Both the position numbers and the translations under genes were made by a program. The notes under the pieces were generated by a model that saw nothing but the letters and a program-made list of their open reading frames with translations, did no database searches and had not been told where the DNA came from. Source: Amycolatopsis rubida (GTDB lineage: Bacteria; Actinomycetota; Actinomycetes; Mycobacteriales; Pseudonocardiaceae). Taken from it: 64,000 bases of DNA. Shown piece after piece: positions 1-8,476 of the stretch. Position 1 is the stretch's first letter. The number at the start of each line of letters is the position of its first letter. The stretch lies in assembly GCF_900115345.1 (NCBI RefSeq), contig NZ_FOWC01000013.1:124001-188000 (forward strand), given 5' to 3'.

Positions 1-106
1 CCGGAACGGTCTCGGCGTCGCGTTCCGGCTCGGCCGCGCTGGCGGTTTCCGGGCGCTCGAAGTGTTCCCGGCACTGCCGCCCGAACCGGCGTGCGTGTGC
101 GGTCAT
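1..106 (-). CDS. 5' end of an unidentified protein, cut by the window edge
   Basis: An open frame on the minus strand starts at an ATG (104-106) and stays open to the left edge, giving 35 residues (begins MTAHARRFGRQ). A strong ribosome site, GGAGGGGG, lies about 6 nt upstream of the ATG, which is the main reason to believe this start. The visible N-terminus is charged and hydrophilic, with no signal peptide or membrane segment, and I do not recognise the family. It is followed upstream, on the same strand, by the Ser/Thr kinase gene, whose stop is about 100 nt away, so the two could be co-transcribed. Confidence 0.5.
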   Translation of the reverse strand, partial: MTAHARRFGRQCREHFERPETASAAEPERDAETVP

Positions 107-203
107 CGCCTTCCCCCTCCCCGCCTCGCCACCAGGATCGCGCGCCGGGACGGAGTTCGCCACCGAATTGCGCCGCGTCAGCCGGCCGGGTGGTCCGGTC
201 TGT

Positions 204-1475
204 CTAATGTGGAGGCCTGCCGCGCGGCGGCCCGTTGCCCGGAGCACGGGGCTTTTTCGGGTGTCCCGGCGGCTTTTTCGGCGGTTTCCGGTCCGGACGG
301 TTCGCTTTGCCCGGGGGCGCGGTGACGGTGCGAGTCGTCGTGCTGGGCGGGGGAGCCGTGGTGTGCGCGGGCCCCCTCCCCGAACGGACCGGCGGATGCC
401 AGGGAGCCGGGTCCGGTGAATCGGCCGCGGCGGAAGAAGGCGGCGAAACCGGAGCCGGTCCGGGGACGGGCGCGGACTCGGTGCCCGGCCGCAGCGGAGC
501 CGTGAGCAGAAGCGTCCCCGCGGCGACCAGCGCCACCGGCAGACCCGCGGCGAGCACCGCGCGCCGCCGTGAGACCCGGTGGTGGCGGCCGAAGACCGCC
601 AGCCGCGTTTTGAGCGGAAGCCGCAACGTTTCCGTGCCGCGCAACGCACGCGCCACAGCGGCCGCGGAGGGTCTTTCTTCCGGATTGCGCATGGTCATCG
701 CGCGCAGAGTTCTCGCCAGCGGTTCCGGCGCGTCCGACGGCACTCGCGGTGCCCGATGCAGCCGCACCACCGCGGTTTCCGCTGCCGTGCCCGGGTATTC
801 GCGGACGCCGGTCAGGCATTCCAGGAGGACGAGCCCGAGCGCGTACACGTCGGAAGCCGGGCCCGGGTGCTCGCCGAGCACCTGCTCCGGGGAGAGGTAG
901 GCCGCCGTCCCGACGACCGCGCCGGTGTCGGTCACGCGGGTCGCGTCGACGATGCGCGCGACGCCGAAGTCGGCGATCCGCGGGCCCTCGCCGGACATGA
1001 GGATGTTGGCGGGCTTGAGATCGCGGTGGGTCACCTCGTGCGCGTGGACGTGGGCGAGCGCCTCGGCCAGCTGTGCGCCCAGTTCGACGACCTGGTCGGC
1101 GGGCAGCGGCCCGGAGCGCAGCCATTCGGACAGGTTGGGCCCGTGCACGCAGTCCATGACGAGGTAGGCGTACCCCTCGTCGACCCCGGCGTCGACGAAC
1201 CCGACCAATCCCGGATGCCGCACCGCGCGCAGTGCCGCGATCTCCTGGTCCCGGCGGTTGCGGCCCAGTTCGACCGCCCCGGCGTGGAACAGCTTGACCG
1301 CGACCGCGGCTCCGGTTTCGCGGTCCTCGGCGCGATGCACGCAGGCTGTCGCGCCTTCGCCGATCCGCTCGCCCACCTCGTACCGGCCGGCCAGGACCGG
1401 CGGCACGGGCCCATGCCGGCCCAGCGCGAACCGTCTCGCGGTCGTGCCCGCGTCCGAATCGCCGGTGCCGGTCAT
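204..1475 (-). CDS. Transmembrane serine/threonine protein kinase (PknB-like)
   Basis: A 423-residue Hanks-type kinase that would phosphorylate Ser/Thr on target proteins at the membrane. The glycine-rich loop GEGATACV is at about residues 39-46, the ATP-binding Lys in AVAVK at about 61, the catalytic loop HRDLKPANI at 150-158 and DFG at 169-171; the activation segment ends in SPE. A single hydrophobic segment at about 306-326 follows the kinase domain, then a Pro/Ser/Thr-rich, Lys-rich external tail of about 95 residues with no PASTA repeats. The start has GGGGGAAAGG upstream. It is divergent from the marR gene at 1676. Substrates cannot be inferred from the sequence. Confidence 0.9.
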   Translation of the reverse strand: MTGTGDSDAGTTARRFALGRHGPVPPVLAGRYEVGERIGEGATACVHRAEDRETGAAVAVKLFHAGAVELGRNRRDQEIAALRAVRHPGLVGFVDAGVDEGYAYLVMDCVHGPNLSEWLRSGPLPADQVVELGAQLAEALAHVHAHEVTHRDLKPANILMSGEGPRIADFGVARIVDATRVTDTGAVVGTAAYLSPEQVLGEHPGPASDVYALGLVLLECLTGVREYPGTAAETAVVRLHRAPRVPSDAPEPLARTLRAMTMRNPEERPSAAAVARALRGTETLRLPLKTRLAVFGRHHRVSRRRAVLAAGLPVALVAAGTLLLTAPLRPGTESAPVPGPAPVSPPSSAAADSPDPAPWHPPVRSGRGPAHTTAPPPSTTTRTVTAPPGKANRPDRKPPKKPPGHPKKPRAPGNGPPRGRPPH

Positions 1476-1675
1476 CTGCCGATCGCCTTTCCCCCGAGTA
1501 GCGGGACAACTTACTCGCCGGCGGGCGAGCGCAAAAGCGGAGCCGGTCGGTTTCGCGAGTACAGTGGCGGCTGGGTACTACCGGCGCGCGCAATACTTGC
1601 AGTGGCATTGAGCCGCGCTCATGCTGCCCGGGGCCGCGGCCGCCCGCAACCGGGGCCGTCTGGAGGAGGTGCACC

Positions 1676-2128
1676 ATGTCGGTGTCGGACGACGCCGTCG
1701 AGGCGCGCGCGCAAGGCTGGCGGACGCTGGCGGCGCTGCACGCGCGGATCGAAGACCGGCTGAACCGCGCGCTGGAAAGCGAGCACGAGCTGTCGGTGAG
1801 CGAGTACACCGTGCTCGACGTGCTCGGCCGCCAGGACGGCTTCCACCTGCGGATGAGCCAGCTGGCCAACGCGGTGGTGCTGAGCCAGTCGGCGACGACC
1901 CGGCTGGTCACGCGGCTGGAAGAGCGCGGCCTGCTGTCGCGCTACCTGTGCCAGGACGACCGGCGCGGCATCTACACCGAGGTCACGCCGTCCGGGCAGA
2001 AGCTGCTGGCCGCCGCCCGCCCGACGCACGACACGGCGCTTTCCGCCGCGCTCGCCGAGGCGGAGGAACTGCCGGAGCTGGCCCCCTTGGTCACCGCGCT
2101 GGGGTCGCTCACCTTCGCTGCCAAGTGA
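1676..2128 (+). CDS. MarR-family transcriptional regulator
   Basis: This 150-residue protein has the MarR winged-helix layout: an N-terminal dimerisation helix, then LRMSQLANAVVLSQSATTRL as helix-turn-helix, then an RLEERGLLSR wing region and DDRRG beta-hairpin. The start ATG sits 6 nt after GGAGGAGG. It is transcribed away from the kinase gene, with 200 bp between them, and shares a bidirectional terminator with aspS. The ligand and targets are unknown; no obvious enzyme or pump partner is adjacent, so it may act on itself or on a distant gene. Confidence 0.85.
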   Translation: MSVSDDAVEARAQGWRTLAALHARIEDRLNRALESEHELSVSEYTVLDVLGRQDGFHLRMSQLANAVVLSQSATTRLVTRLEERGLLSRYLCQDDRRGIYTEVTPSGQKLLAAARPTHDTALSAALAEAEELPELAPLVTALGSLTFAAK

Positions 2129-2129
2129 C

Positions 2130-2177
2130 GTGAGGGAAACCCTGCGGGAATCTTGGTTCCCGCAGGGTTCCCCTCAC
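2130..2177. terminator. Bidirectional rho-independent-type hairpin between marR and aspS
   Basis: Two 21-nt arms (2130-2150 and 2157-2177) pair with one mismatch around a 6-nt loop. The element starts two bases after the marR stop and ends six bases before the aspS stop, so it can terminate both converging transcripts. There is no long T-run, as is usual in high-GC actinobacteria. Confidence 0.8.
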
Positions 2178-2183
2178 CGACGG

Positions 2184-3428
2184 TCAGGGCCGCAGGCGGT
2201 GCAGGTCCCGGGGGAAGAGCGTCGCCCCGCGCACGTTCGCCACGCCGAGTACGCGCGCGACCCAGCGCTCCAGCCCGATCGCGAACCCGCCGTGCGGCGG
2301 CATGCCGTACGCGAACGCGTCGAGGTAGTCCGAGTACTGCCCGGCCGCCTCGCCGAGCACGGCAAGGTAGTCCGCGTGCCGATGGAGCCGCTGGCCGCCG
2401 GTCACCAGTTCCAGGCCGCGGAAAAGCAGGTCGAAACTGTTCGACCGGACCGGGTTCGCCGGGTCCGGATGGGTGTAGAACGGCCGTTTCGCCATCGGGT
2501 ATCCGGTGACGAACAGGAATTCCGACCCGTGCTCCCGCGCGGCCCATTCGCACAGCCACCGTTCGTGCGCGGGCGCGAGGTCCGGTTCGCCGCGCGGGTC
2601 CTCGCCGGTGTTCCGGGCCAGAAGTTCTTGCGCCACGGCGAAATCGATCGACGGGATCTCTGCCGGCACCGCTGGCGCGTCCGGCCTGGCCGCAGCGGCC
2701 ATCTCCGCTACGACGTCGCGCAGCACGGCCATCACGTCACGGTGGTCGGCGATGAAGCCCAGTTCCGCGTCGAGACTCGTGTACTGAGCCAGATGCCGTG
2801 CGGTGTCATGTGGTTCAGCCCGGAAGACCGGCCCCGCCTCATACACCCGCTCGAACACCCCGACCATGGCCTGCTTGAAAAACTGCGGCGACTGTGCGAG
2901 GTAAGCGGGACGGCCGAAGTAGTCGAGCTGGAACACATTCGCCCCGGATTCCGTCGCGGTGGCAACGATCTTAGGCGTATGGATCTCAGTGAATCCCTGC
3001 CTGTCCAACACTCGCCGAAACGCCGCGACACTGGCCGCGGCTACCTCGAATCGCCGCCGCAGCACCGGATGCCGCAACGCGACCGCGGCATTGTCCAGCA
3101 CCACCGGCAAACCAGCGGCCGCTTCAGGCCGGTAAAGAGCAAACGGCGGGCGCTTTTCCGGCGCGGACAGCACTTCTATCGCGGGTTCCCGCAGCTCGGC
3201 TCCTTGCGGGGCCTGCGGATTGGCGACCACCTGCCCGGTGAGCCGCACAACGGTCTCCTCGGCGACCTCCGGCGGCTCGGCGAACACCGCCTGCGCGGTG
3301 CCGGACCGGTCGCGAACGACCAGGAACGCCACGGATTTCAGCACGCGCCGGCGGTGCACCCAGCCGGCGATCGTCACGGTGGAGCCTACGCGGTCACGCA
3401 GGCAGGCCACCGGGGTGCGGGTACTCAT
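2184..3428 (-). CDS. aspS: Archaeal-type aspartyl-tRNA synthetase (probably non-discriminating, Asp-tRNA(Asp/Asn))
   Basis: A 414-residue class II synthetase. An OB-fold anticodon-binding domain (GWVHRRR, about residues 22-28) occupies the first 100 residues; motif 2 reads FRAEPHDTARHL near 202-213 and motif 3 GFAIGLERW near 381-389. The large GAD insertion of the usual bacterial AspRS (about 590 aa) is absent, so this is the short archaeal/eukaryal type, which often also charges tRNA-Asn for the amidotransferase route; that second activity is inferred. I chose the ATG at 3426-3428 because AGGAGAAGGA lies directly upstream; a longer frame upstream is the leader RNA. Expression is predicted to be controlled by the T-box leader at 3430-3670. 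Confidence 0.88.
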   Translation of the reverse strand: MSTRTPVACLRDRVGSTVTIAGWVHRRRVLKSVAFLVVRDRSGTAQAVFAEPPEVAEETVVRLTGQVVANPQAPQGAELREPAIEVLSAPEKRPPFALYRPEAAAGLPVVLDNAAVALRHPVLRRRFEVAAASVAAFRRVLDRQGFTEIHTPKIVATATESGANVFQLDYFGRPAYLAQSPQFFKQAMVGVFERVYEAGPVFRAEPHDTARHLAQYTSLDAELGFIADHRDVMAVLRDVVAEMAAAARPDAPAVPAEIPSIDFAVAQELLARNTGEDPRGEPDLAPAHERWLCEWAAREHGSEFLFVTGYPMAKRPFYTHPDPANPVRSNSFDLLFRGLELVTGGQRLHRHADYLAVLGEAAGQYSDYLDAFAYGMPPHGGFAIGLERWVARVLGVANVRGATLFPRDLHRLRP

Positions 3429-3429
3429 T

Positions 3430-3670
3430 CCTTCTCCTGAGCGCACTCGGCGACCCCTTGGGGGTGCGGGCGAGAAGGGACACTCGCGGTGCCACCGCAC
3501 CTTCGCCGCCGGAGGGGCGGCCTCGTTCTGGCCGGATGACGGCGGCCGGGCCGGCGGGGCATTTCCTCCCCGCACTCGGGAGTGTCTTCGCGCTGGGCCG
3601 CGACGCTGCCTTCGCACCGGCGGCAGCTCTCTGTCCCTCGCGGTGCCCTGCGCTACTTGTCTCCGTCAAC
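3430..3670 (-). promoter_or_regulatory. T-box riboswitch with translational (SD-sequestering) output, Asp specifier
   Basis: The leader of aspS carries the T-box core GGTGGCACCGCG (minus strand, 3496-3485), the conserved stem I start GACGGAGACAAGTA (about 3668-3655), the stem I distal part AGAGAGC...GGTGCGAAGGCAGC, and a specifier-loop strand GAAGACAC in which GAC (3586-3584) is an Asp codon, matching the downstream gene. Just after the T-box bulge, CCTTCTC (3478-3472) is exactly complementary to the ribosome site GAGAAGG (3436-3430) of aspS. The expected mechanism is that uncharged tRNA-Asp binding frees the ribosome site. No terminator U-run is seen, which fits the translational class known in actinobacteria. 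Confidence 0.85.
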
Positions 3671-3815
3671 GTGTTGCCCGCAACGGTAAAACACCGCCGC
3701 CGCCCGCGTCGCCTGATTTACTGATCCGGCCACGAGCAGGCCGACCTCGTCCGGCACGTAACTGCTGCTGCGAAGCCATTGGGCCGTGGCTGTGGTCGGA
3801 TCAGAAACGATCGGC
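3671..3815. other. Spacer between xylA stop and the T-box leader
   Basis: No gene was identified. An imperfect inverted repeat (3722-3733 with 3792-3803, 12 bp with one G-T pair) encloses about 58 nt and could help end xylA transcription. The aspS promoter should lie here or in the first bases of the leader, but no clear -35/-10 pair can be named. Confidence 0.4.
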
Positions 3816-4967
3816 TCAGTGCCGCACGCCCAGCAGATGCTCCAGCGCCAGCTGGTTGAGCCGGGTGAAATGGTACCCGCGCCGACCGGCCGCCTCGACG
3901 TCGAACTCGTCGGCGGCCAGATCGTCCAGGGTTTCGCCCTCGGACAGCGTCGGCGTGGCCAGCTCCGGCACCCGCGAGGCGGCGAGCGCTTCGGCGACTT
4001 CCGGATCGGCACGGAACGCGCGGGCTTTCTCGCGCAGGATCAGGTAGGTGCGCATGTTCGCCGCCGCGGAAACCCAGACGTCCTCGGGATCCTCGGTGCG
4101 CAGCGGTTTGTAGTCGAAGTGCCGCGGGCCGTCGTAGCCGCCGTGTTCCAGGAGGTCGACGAGGAAGAACGCGCTGGTGAGATCGCCGTGCCCGAAGATC
4201 AGGTCCTGGTCGTACTTCGGGCCGTGCTGGCCGTTGAGGTCGAGGTGGAACAGCTTGCCCTGCCACAGCGCCTGCGCGATGCCGTGCACGAAGTTGAGCC
4301 CGGCCATCTGCTCGTGGCCGACCTCCGGATTCAGCCCGAACAACTCGGGCCGCTCCAGGTGGGAGATGAACCCGAGCGCGTGGCCGATCGTCGGCAGGAG
4401 GATGTCGCCGCGCGGTTCGTTCGGCTTCGGCTCCAGCGCGAACCGCAGGTCGTAGCCCTGCGAAACGGCGTAGTCGGCGAGGACGTCGAGACCTTCCTTG
4501 TACCGGGCGAGTGCGGCGCGGACGTCTTTCGCCGCATCGGATTCCGCGCCTTCGCGGCCGCCCCACAGGACGTAGGTCTGCGCGCCGAGTTCCGCGGCGA
4601 GGTCGAGATTGCGCCGGACCTTGGTCAGCGCATACCGCCGGATGTCGCGGTCGTTGCTGGTCAGGCCGCCGTCCTTGAAGACGGGATGGCTGAACAGGTT
4701 CGTCGTCGCCATCGGCACGCGCAGGCCGGTTTCCGCCAGCGCTCGCTGGAACCTGGCGATCGCGGTGTCGCGGTCCGGTTCGGTGGCGAGCAGATCGTCG
4801 TCGTGGAAGGTCACGCCGTATGCGCCAAGGCCGGCCAGCCGGTGCACGCTCTCGACCGGGTCGAGCGGCGGCCGGGTGGCGACGCCGAACGGGTCGGCCG
4901 CGGGCCAGCCGACGGTCCACAATCCGAACGAGAATTTGTCCTCCGGCGCGGGGGCGTAGTCGGCCAT
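3816..4967 (-). CDS. xylA: Xylose isomerase
   Basis: A 383-residue class I (Streptomyces-type) xylose isomerase converting D-xylose to D-xylulose in the cytoplasm. Family residues are visible: FHDDDL (His55, Asp58), the metal/proton-relay stretch [11 protein letters not shown] (Glu179, Lys181), [13 protein letters not shown] (Glu215, His218) and HLDLNGQ (Asp243). The length matches the short class I enzymes (about 385-390 aa). The start ATG at 4965-4967 has GAAGGGACGG upstream and begins [20 protein letters not shown], the usual N-terminus. It is divergent from a ROK repressor with a palindromic operator in between. No xylulokinase gene is adjacent, so the pathway is completed elsewhere. Confidence 0.95.
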   Translation of the reverse strand: MADYAPAPEDKFSFGLWTVGWPAADPFGVATRPPLDPVESVHRLAGLGAYGVTFHDDDLLATEPDRDTAIARFQRALAETGLRVPMATTNLFSHPVFKDGGLTSNDRDIRRYALTKVRRNLDLAAELGAQTYVLWGGREGAESDAAKDVRAALARYKEGLDVLADYAVSQGYDLRFALEPKPNEPRGDILLPTIGHALGFISHLERPELFGLNPEVGHEQMAGLNFVHGIAQALWQGKLFHLDLNGQHGPKYDQDLIFGHGDLTSAFFLVDLLEHGGYDGPRHFDYKPLRTEDPEDVWVSAAANMRTYLILREKARAFRADPEVAEALAASRVPELATPTLSEGETLDDLAADEFDVEAAGRRGYHFTRLNQLALEHLLGVRH

Positions 4968-4980
4968 GCCCGTCCCTTCA

Positions 4981-5003
4981 TTTAGTTCACGTTGTAGACT
5001 AAA
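4981..5003. promoter_or_regulatory. Probable ROK/XylR operator between xylA and xylR
   Basis: A dyad TTTAGT-N11-ACTAAA, with an additional matching AC/GT pair inside the spacer, lies midway between the two divergent starts. AT-rich dyads of this type are typical operators for ROK-family sugar repressors. It is positioned to block both promoters and release them when xylose is present (inference). Confidence 0.7.
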
Positions 5004-5046
5004 TACTGCGCTACGGTCGTCCCGGCCGTCAAGAGCGGAGGTGTGG

Positions 5047-6180
5047 ATGGAACCGGTCCGGCACGACGCGATGCGGGCGCGGAACCTCGAACTGGTGCTC
5101 GGCGAGATCAGCCGCGGCGGCCCGCTGACCCGCGCCGCGCTGGCGGAGCTGACCGGGCTGACCAAGTCGACCGTGTCCACTTTGGTCGGCTCGCTGCTGG
5201 AGGCGGGCTTCCTGTCCGAGACCGCCGCCGTGCGGGCGGGGGAGCGCGGCCGGCCCGGGGTCGAGGTTTCGCTGAGCGGCGCGCGGATGGCTTCGCTGGG
5301 GCTTGAGGCCAATGTGGACTATCTCGCCGCGTGCGTACTGGACTTGACCGGCGCGGTCCGCCGGTCGGTCCGCGTCGAGCGGGACAACCGCGGCGTGTCG
5401 GCGGAAACTGTGCTGAAGGCGGTGCGGGAGCTGGCTTCCGCGGAGTTGGCGCAGGCGCGCGAGCTGGGTTTGACGGTCGCTGGCGCGGTGCTCGCGGTGT
5501 CCGGCCCGGTGCGGGACGGCGTGGTGCTGAGCGCGCCGAACCTCGGTTGGCGGAACGTTCCGGTCGAGTTGGAGCTGCCGGTCCCGGTTTCGGTGGACAA
5601 CGAGGCGAATCTCGGTGCGCTGGGCGAGCTGTGGTTCGGTGCCGGGACGGCGGATTTCCTTTACGTGTCAGGCGAGATCGGCATCGGCGCGGGGCTGGTC
5701 GTGGACTCGCGGCTGTTCCGCGGCACCGGCGGCGAGCTGGGCCACGTCCTGGTGTCCCGATCCGGATCGTCCTGTCGCTGCGGTGCGGCCGGTTGCCTGG
5801 AGACCTACGCCGGGCAGGAAGCGATGCTGACCGCGGCCGGAGTATCCACAGTGGACGCGCTGTCTGCTGCCTTGACGACGGGCGACGACGCGGCGTTGTC
5901 GGCCGTCTCGGCGGCAGGGGAGGCGTTGGGGCTGGCGCTGGCGTCGGCGGTCAATCTGGTGGATGTGGACCGGGTGGTGCTCGGCGGCGTGTTCGGGCCG
6001 CTGTTTCCCTGGCTGGCTCCCGCCGCGGAGGCCGTGCTGCGGACGCGCTTGACCGGCCTCCGCGGTTCGGTGCCGGTGCTGAGCCCGTCCGCACTCGGCG
6101 AATCCGCCGCGACACTGGGTGCCGCGGGCCGCACCATCCACGGCGTTGTGGCCGATCCGGGACCGTTTCTCGCCCGCTAG
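5047..6180 (+). CDS. xylR: ROK-family transcriptional repressor, probable XylR
   Basis: This 377-residue protein has an N-terminal winged helix-turn-helix ([20 protein letters not shown], about residues 34-53) and a C-terminal ROK sugar-kinase-like domain with the zinc motif [10 protein letters not shown] near residues 243-252. Its position, divergent from xylA across a palindromic operator, supports a role as xylose-responsive repressor. The ATG at 5047 was chosen because GGAGGTG stands just upstream; a longer frame upstream overlaps xylA and is unlikely. Its stop codon overlaps the stop of the convergent hydrolase in a shared CTAG. Confidence 0.85.
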   Translation: MEPVRHDAMRARNLELVLGEISRGGPLTRAALAELTGLTKSTVSTLVGSLLEAGFLSETAAVRAGERGRPGVEVSLSGARMASLGLEANVDYLAACVLDLTGAVRRSVRVERDNRGVSAETVLKAVRELASAELAQARELGLTVAGAVLAVSGPVRDGVVLSAPNLGWRNVPVELELPVPVSVDNEANLGALGELWFGAGTADFLYVSGEIGIGAGLVVDSRLFRGTGGELGHVLVSRSGSSCRCGAAGCLETYAGQEAMLTAAGVSTVDALSAALTTGDDAALSAVSAAGEALGLALASAVNLVDVDRVVLGGVFGPLFPWLAPAAEAVLRTRLTGLRGSVPVLSPSALGESAATLGAAGRTIHGVVADPGPFLAR

Positions 6181-6899
6181 CCCAGGTTCTCGGCCAGCAG
6201 AGCCACGACGTCGCGCCAGGCCCGCTCGGCCTGCACCGGCTGATAGCCGACGCCGGGGAGGAGCCGCTGCTCTGGGCCGACCGGCGGGTGGTGGAAAGCG
6301 TGCTGGGCGCCGCCGTAGACGGTGAGCCGCCAGTCGACGCCCGCCGCCTGCATCTCGGCGGCGAACGCGTCCCGTTGCGCGGGCGGCATGATCGGGTCCT
6401 CCGAGCCGACGCCCGCCCACACCGGGCAGCGGATGTTCGCGGCCTCGCCCGGACGGCCGGTGACCAGTCCGTTGACCGTGCCGATCGCGCGCAGCTCGAC
6501 GCCCGCGCGGCCGAGTTCCAGCACGATCGCGCCGCCGGTGCCGTAGCCGATTCCGGCGATCCGGCTCGGGTCGGTCCGCGGTTCGGCGAGCAGGACGTCG
6601 AGCGCCGCGTGGCCGATGTCGCGCATCCGGTCCGGGTCGTCGAGCAGCGGCAGGCAGCGGGCCAGCATCTCGTCGGGATCGGTGAACCAGCGGCCGCCGT
6701 GGATGTCGAACGCGAGTGCCGCGTAGCCCAGTTCGGCCAGCGCGTCGGCCCGTGCGCGTTGAAAGTCGTTGAGGCCGGTGCCCTCGGGCCCGATCAGGAC
6801 CGCGGGCCGAGGGCCGGTGCCTGCGGGGAGCGCGAGGCGTCCGACCATGGTGAGGCCGTCTGCCGGGTACTCGACGGTGCGCGTCGTGACGGTCTCCAT
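6177..6899 (-). CDS. Dienelactone hydrolase-family alpha/beta hydrolase, atypical nucleophile
   Basis: A 240-residue alpha/beta hydrolase of the DLH family. Fold motifs include a GPEGTGLND oxyanion region, an acid in GSEDPIMP and a catalytic-type His in GGAQHAFHHP. The nucleophile elbow reads GYGTGG, where the family normally has G-x-C-x-G-G, so the catalytic Cys is replaced; the protein may use another residue or be catalytically altered. The start ATG at 6897-6899 yields the conventional METVTTRTVEY N-terminus. It converges on xylR and shares CTAG as the overlapping stop. The substrate is unknown. Confidence 0.75.
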   Translation of the reverse strand: METVTTRTVEYPADGLTMVGRLALPAGTGPRPAVLIGPEGTGLNDFQRARADALAELGYAALAFDIHGGRWFTDPDEMLARCLPLLDDPDRMRDIGHAALDVLLAEPRTDPSRIAGIGYGTGGAIVLELGRAGVELRAIGTVNGLVTGRPGEAANIRCPVWAGVGSEDPIMPPAQRDAFAAEMQAAGVDWRLTVYGGAQHAFHHPPVGPEQRLLPGVGYQPVQAERAWRDVVALLAENLG

Positions 6900-6999
6900 G
6901 AGAACCCACCGTAGTGAGCACCGAGACCCGGCGGGGTGCTGTTCACCGTCGGCGGACACGTCCATTCAGGTGACCCTCTCGCAGCGCTCCGGGAAACAT

Positions 7000-7018
7000 G
7001 TTAGGAAAGCTTCCTAAC
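7000..7018. promoter_or_regulatory. Perfect dyad upstream of alkaline phosphatase (TTAGGAAA-type operator)
   Basis: GTTAGGAA and TTCCTAAC form perfect 8-bp arms around AGC, ending 4 nt before the AAGGAGG ribosome site of the phosphatase gene. The half-site AGGAAA/TTTCCT resembles the operator described for the ROK-family chitosanase repressor CsnR in Streptomyces. A repressor bound here would lie in the 5' untranslated region or across the start of transcription. Confidence 0.6.
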
Positions 7019-7033
7019 TAAAGGAGGATCCGG

Positions 7034-8260
7034 ATGCGCAAGACGATGGTGCTCACCGCGGCCGTGCTCGCAGTGGCCGGGGCGGTGCCCGCGGTCGCGA
7101 CGGCGGGAGACAGTCCCTCGGCGGCCTCCGGCGGCTGGCATCCGAAGGCGCGCAACATCGTCTACATCCAGGGCGACGGCATGGGCGCGGCGCAGCGGGA
7201 GTTCGTCCGGCTCGCGACGACCGGCCGCACCGGCGACCTGGTCATGAACCGGCTCCCGGTCACCGGCATGGTGCACACCGACCCCGGCGACCCGGACGAA
7301 CTCGTCACCGACTCGGCCGCGGCGGCGACCGCGCTGGCCACCGGGCACAAGACGCGCAATGGCGCGGTCGGCCAGGACGCACAGGGCCGTCGCCTGCTGA
7401 CGGTGCTCGAACAGGCGAAACGCGCTGGGAAGTCGACTGGCCTGGTCACCACCGCGCAGGTCACCGGCGCGTCGCCGGCCGCGTTCGCCTCCCACGTGCC
7501 TTCGCGGGATCTGCAGAGCGACATCGCGCAGCAGTACCTCACCGAAAGCCGTCCGGAAGTTCTCCTCGGCGGCGGCGAAGACTGGTGGCTGCCGAAGGGC
7601 GATCCGGGCGCGTGGCCGGACAAGCCGGGAGAGGAAAGCCGCAGCACGCACGGCAACCTCATCGAGCAGGCGAAGCGCTCCGGCTACACCTACGTGCGGA
7701 ACGCCGGCGAGCTCGCCGCGACTCGCGCGCCGCGGCTGCTCGGACTGTTCGCGAACGAGGACATGGTCGACTACGGCCCGGATGGCAAGGGCGCGTACCA
7801 GCCGAAGGTCGCGCTGCCGGTGATGGCGAAGAAGGCGCTCGACACGCTTTCCGCCAACCCGCGCGGCTTCTTCCTGTTCCTGGAAGAAGAAGGCATCGAC
7901 GGAATGTCCCACGAAAACAACGCGCACGGCGTCCTCGACGCGGGCCGGGCACTCGACGCGGCTGTCGCCGAGGTGCTTCGCTTCACCCGCTCGCATCCGG
8001 ACACCCTGGTGATCGTCGGCGGCGACCACGAGACCGGCGGACTGGCCATTGAGGACACTGACGGTGCTCCCGAGGGCGATGAGGACGGTCTGTTTCCCGT
8101 TCCCGGCACCAAACTTTCGCTGACCGTCGACTGGACGACCGGCGACCACAGCGGGGTGCCGACCCCGGTCACCGCGACCGGCCCCGGCGCGGACCGCCTC
8201 GACGGGACGGTGGACAACACCGACGTCTACCGCGCGATGGTCTCCGCCGCCCGCCTGTGA
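7034..8260 (+). CDS. Secreted alkaline phosphatase (PhoA family)
   Basis: A 408-residue exported phosphomonoesterase. An N-terminal Sec-type signal peptide (MRKTMVLTAAVLAVAGAVPA, cleavage likely after ATA near residue 24) precedes the alkaline phosphatase domain. Metal- and phosphate-binding motifs are present: YIQGDGMG (Asp48), the nucleophile in TDSAAAATA (Ser94), and the metal-binding VGGDHETGGL late in the protein. The start follows AAGGAGGATCC. It is monocistronic and preceded by a perfect 19-bp dyad. It would scavenge phosphate from organic phosphoesters outside the cell; no PHO box was recognised. Confidence 0.92.
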   Translation: MRKTMVLTAAVLAVAGAVPAVATAGDSPSAASGGWHPKARNIVYIQGDGMGAAQREFVRLATTGRTGDLVMNRLPVTGMVHTDPGDPDELVTDSAAAATALATGHKTRNGAVGQDAQGRRLLTVLEQAKRAGKSTGLVTTAQVTGASPAAFASHVPSRDLQSDIAQQYLTESRPEVLLGGGEDWWLPKGDPGAWPDKPGEESRSTHGNLIEQAKRSGYTYVRNAGELAATRAPRLLGLFANEDMVDYGPDGKGAYQPKVALPVMAKKALDTLSANPRGFFLFLEEEGIDGMSHENNAHGVLDAGRALDAAVAEVLRFTRSHPDTLVIVGGDHETGGLAIEDTDGAPEGDEDGLFPVPGTKLSLTVDWTTGDHSGVPTPVTATGPGADRLDGTVDNTDVYRAMVSAARL

Positions 8261-8280
8261 TGCTCGTGAGCCCCCGATCG

Positions 8281-8465
8281 CGGGCCAGCCCTTGGCGAAC
8301 GACGTGTACGTGCGACGGCCGAAGAGCAACCCGTCAGCCACTCCGGCGCCCGCTGGACGAAGACCTGGTCGAGATGCGGAACGAACCCGCGAACTGGTCG
8401 CTGGTGTCCACTGTGGACGATCCGGGCCCTTGGCCTGCCCCGTCGAGAGTGCCGAACGCGGTCAT
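8281..8465 (-). pseudogene. Remnant of a RibD_C/DHFR-like reductase
   Basis: Reading the minus strand from the ATG at 8463-8465 gives MTAFGTLDGAGQGPGS followed by VDTSDQFAG, recalling the DHFR-like (RibD C-terminal) N-terminus (TLDGVMQAPGGPDEDTS), then a stop. In another frame, ADGLLFGRRTYTSFAKGWP matches the next conserved block (GADALLLGRRTYE-FA--WP). The rest of the gene is gone. The fragment lies directly after the SRPBCC gene; ArsR-SRPBCC-DHFR-like trios are common in actinobacteria, so this is probably the decayed third member of that operon. Confidence 0.6.
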
Positions 8466-8476
8466 CGAGATCTGTG

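Noticed and set aside
7001-8341. A 446-codon minus-strand frame opposite the alkaline phosphatase
   Set aside because: Antisense shadow; only its first residues coincide with the DHFR-like remnant, which is reported separately.
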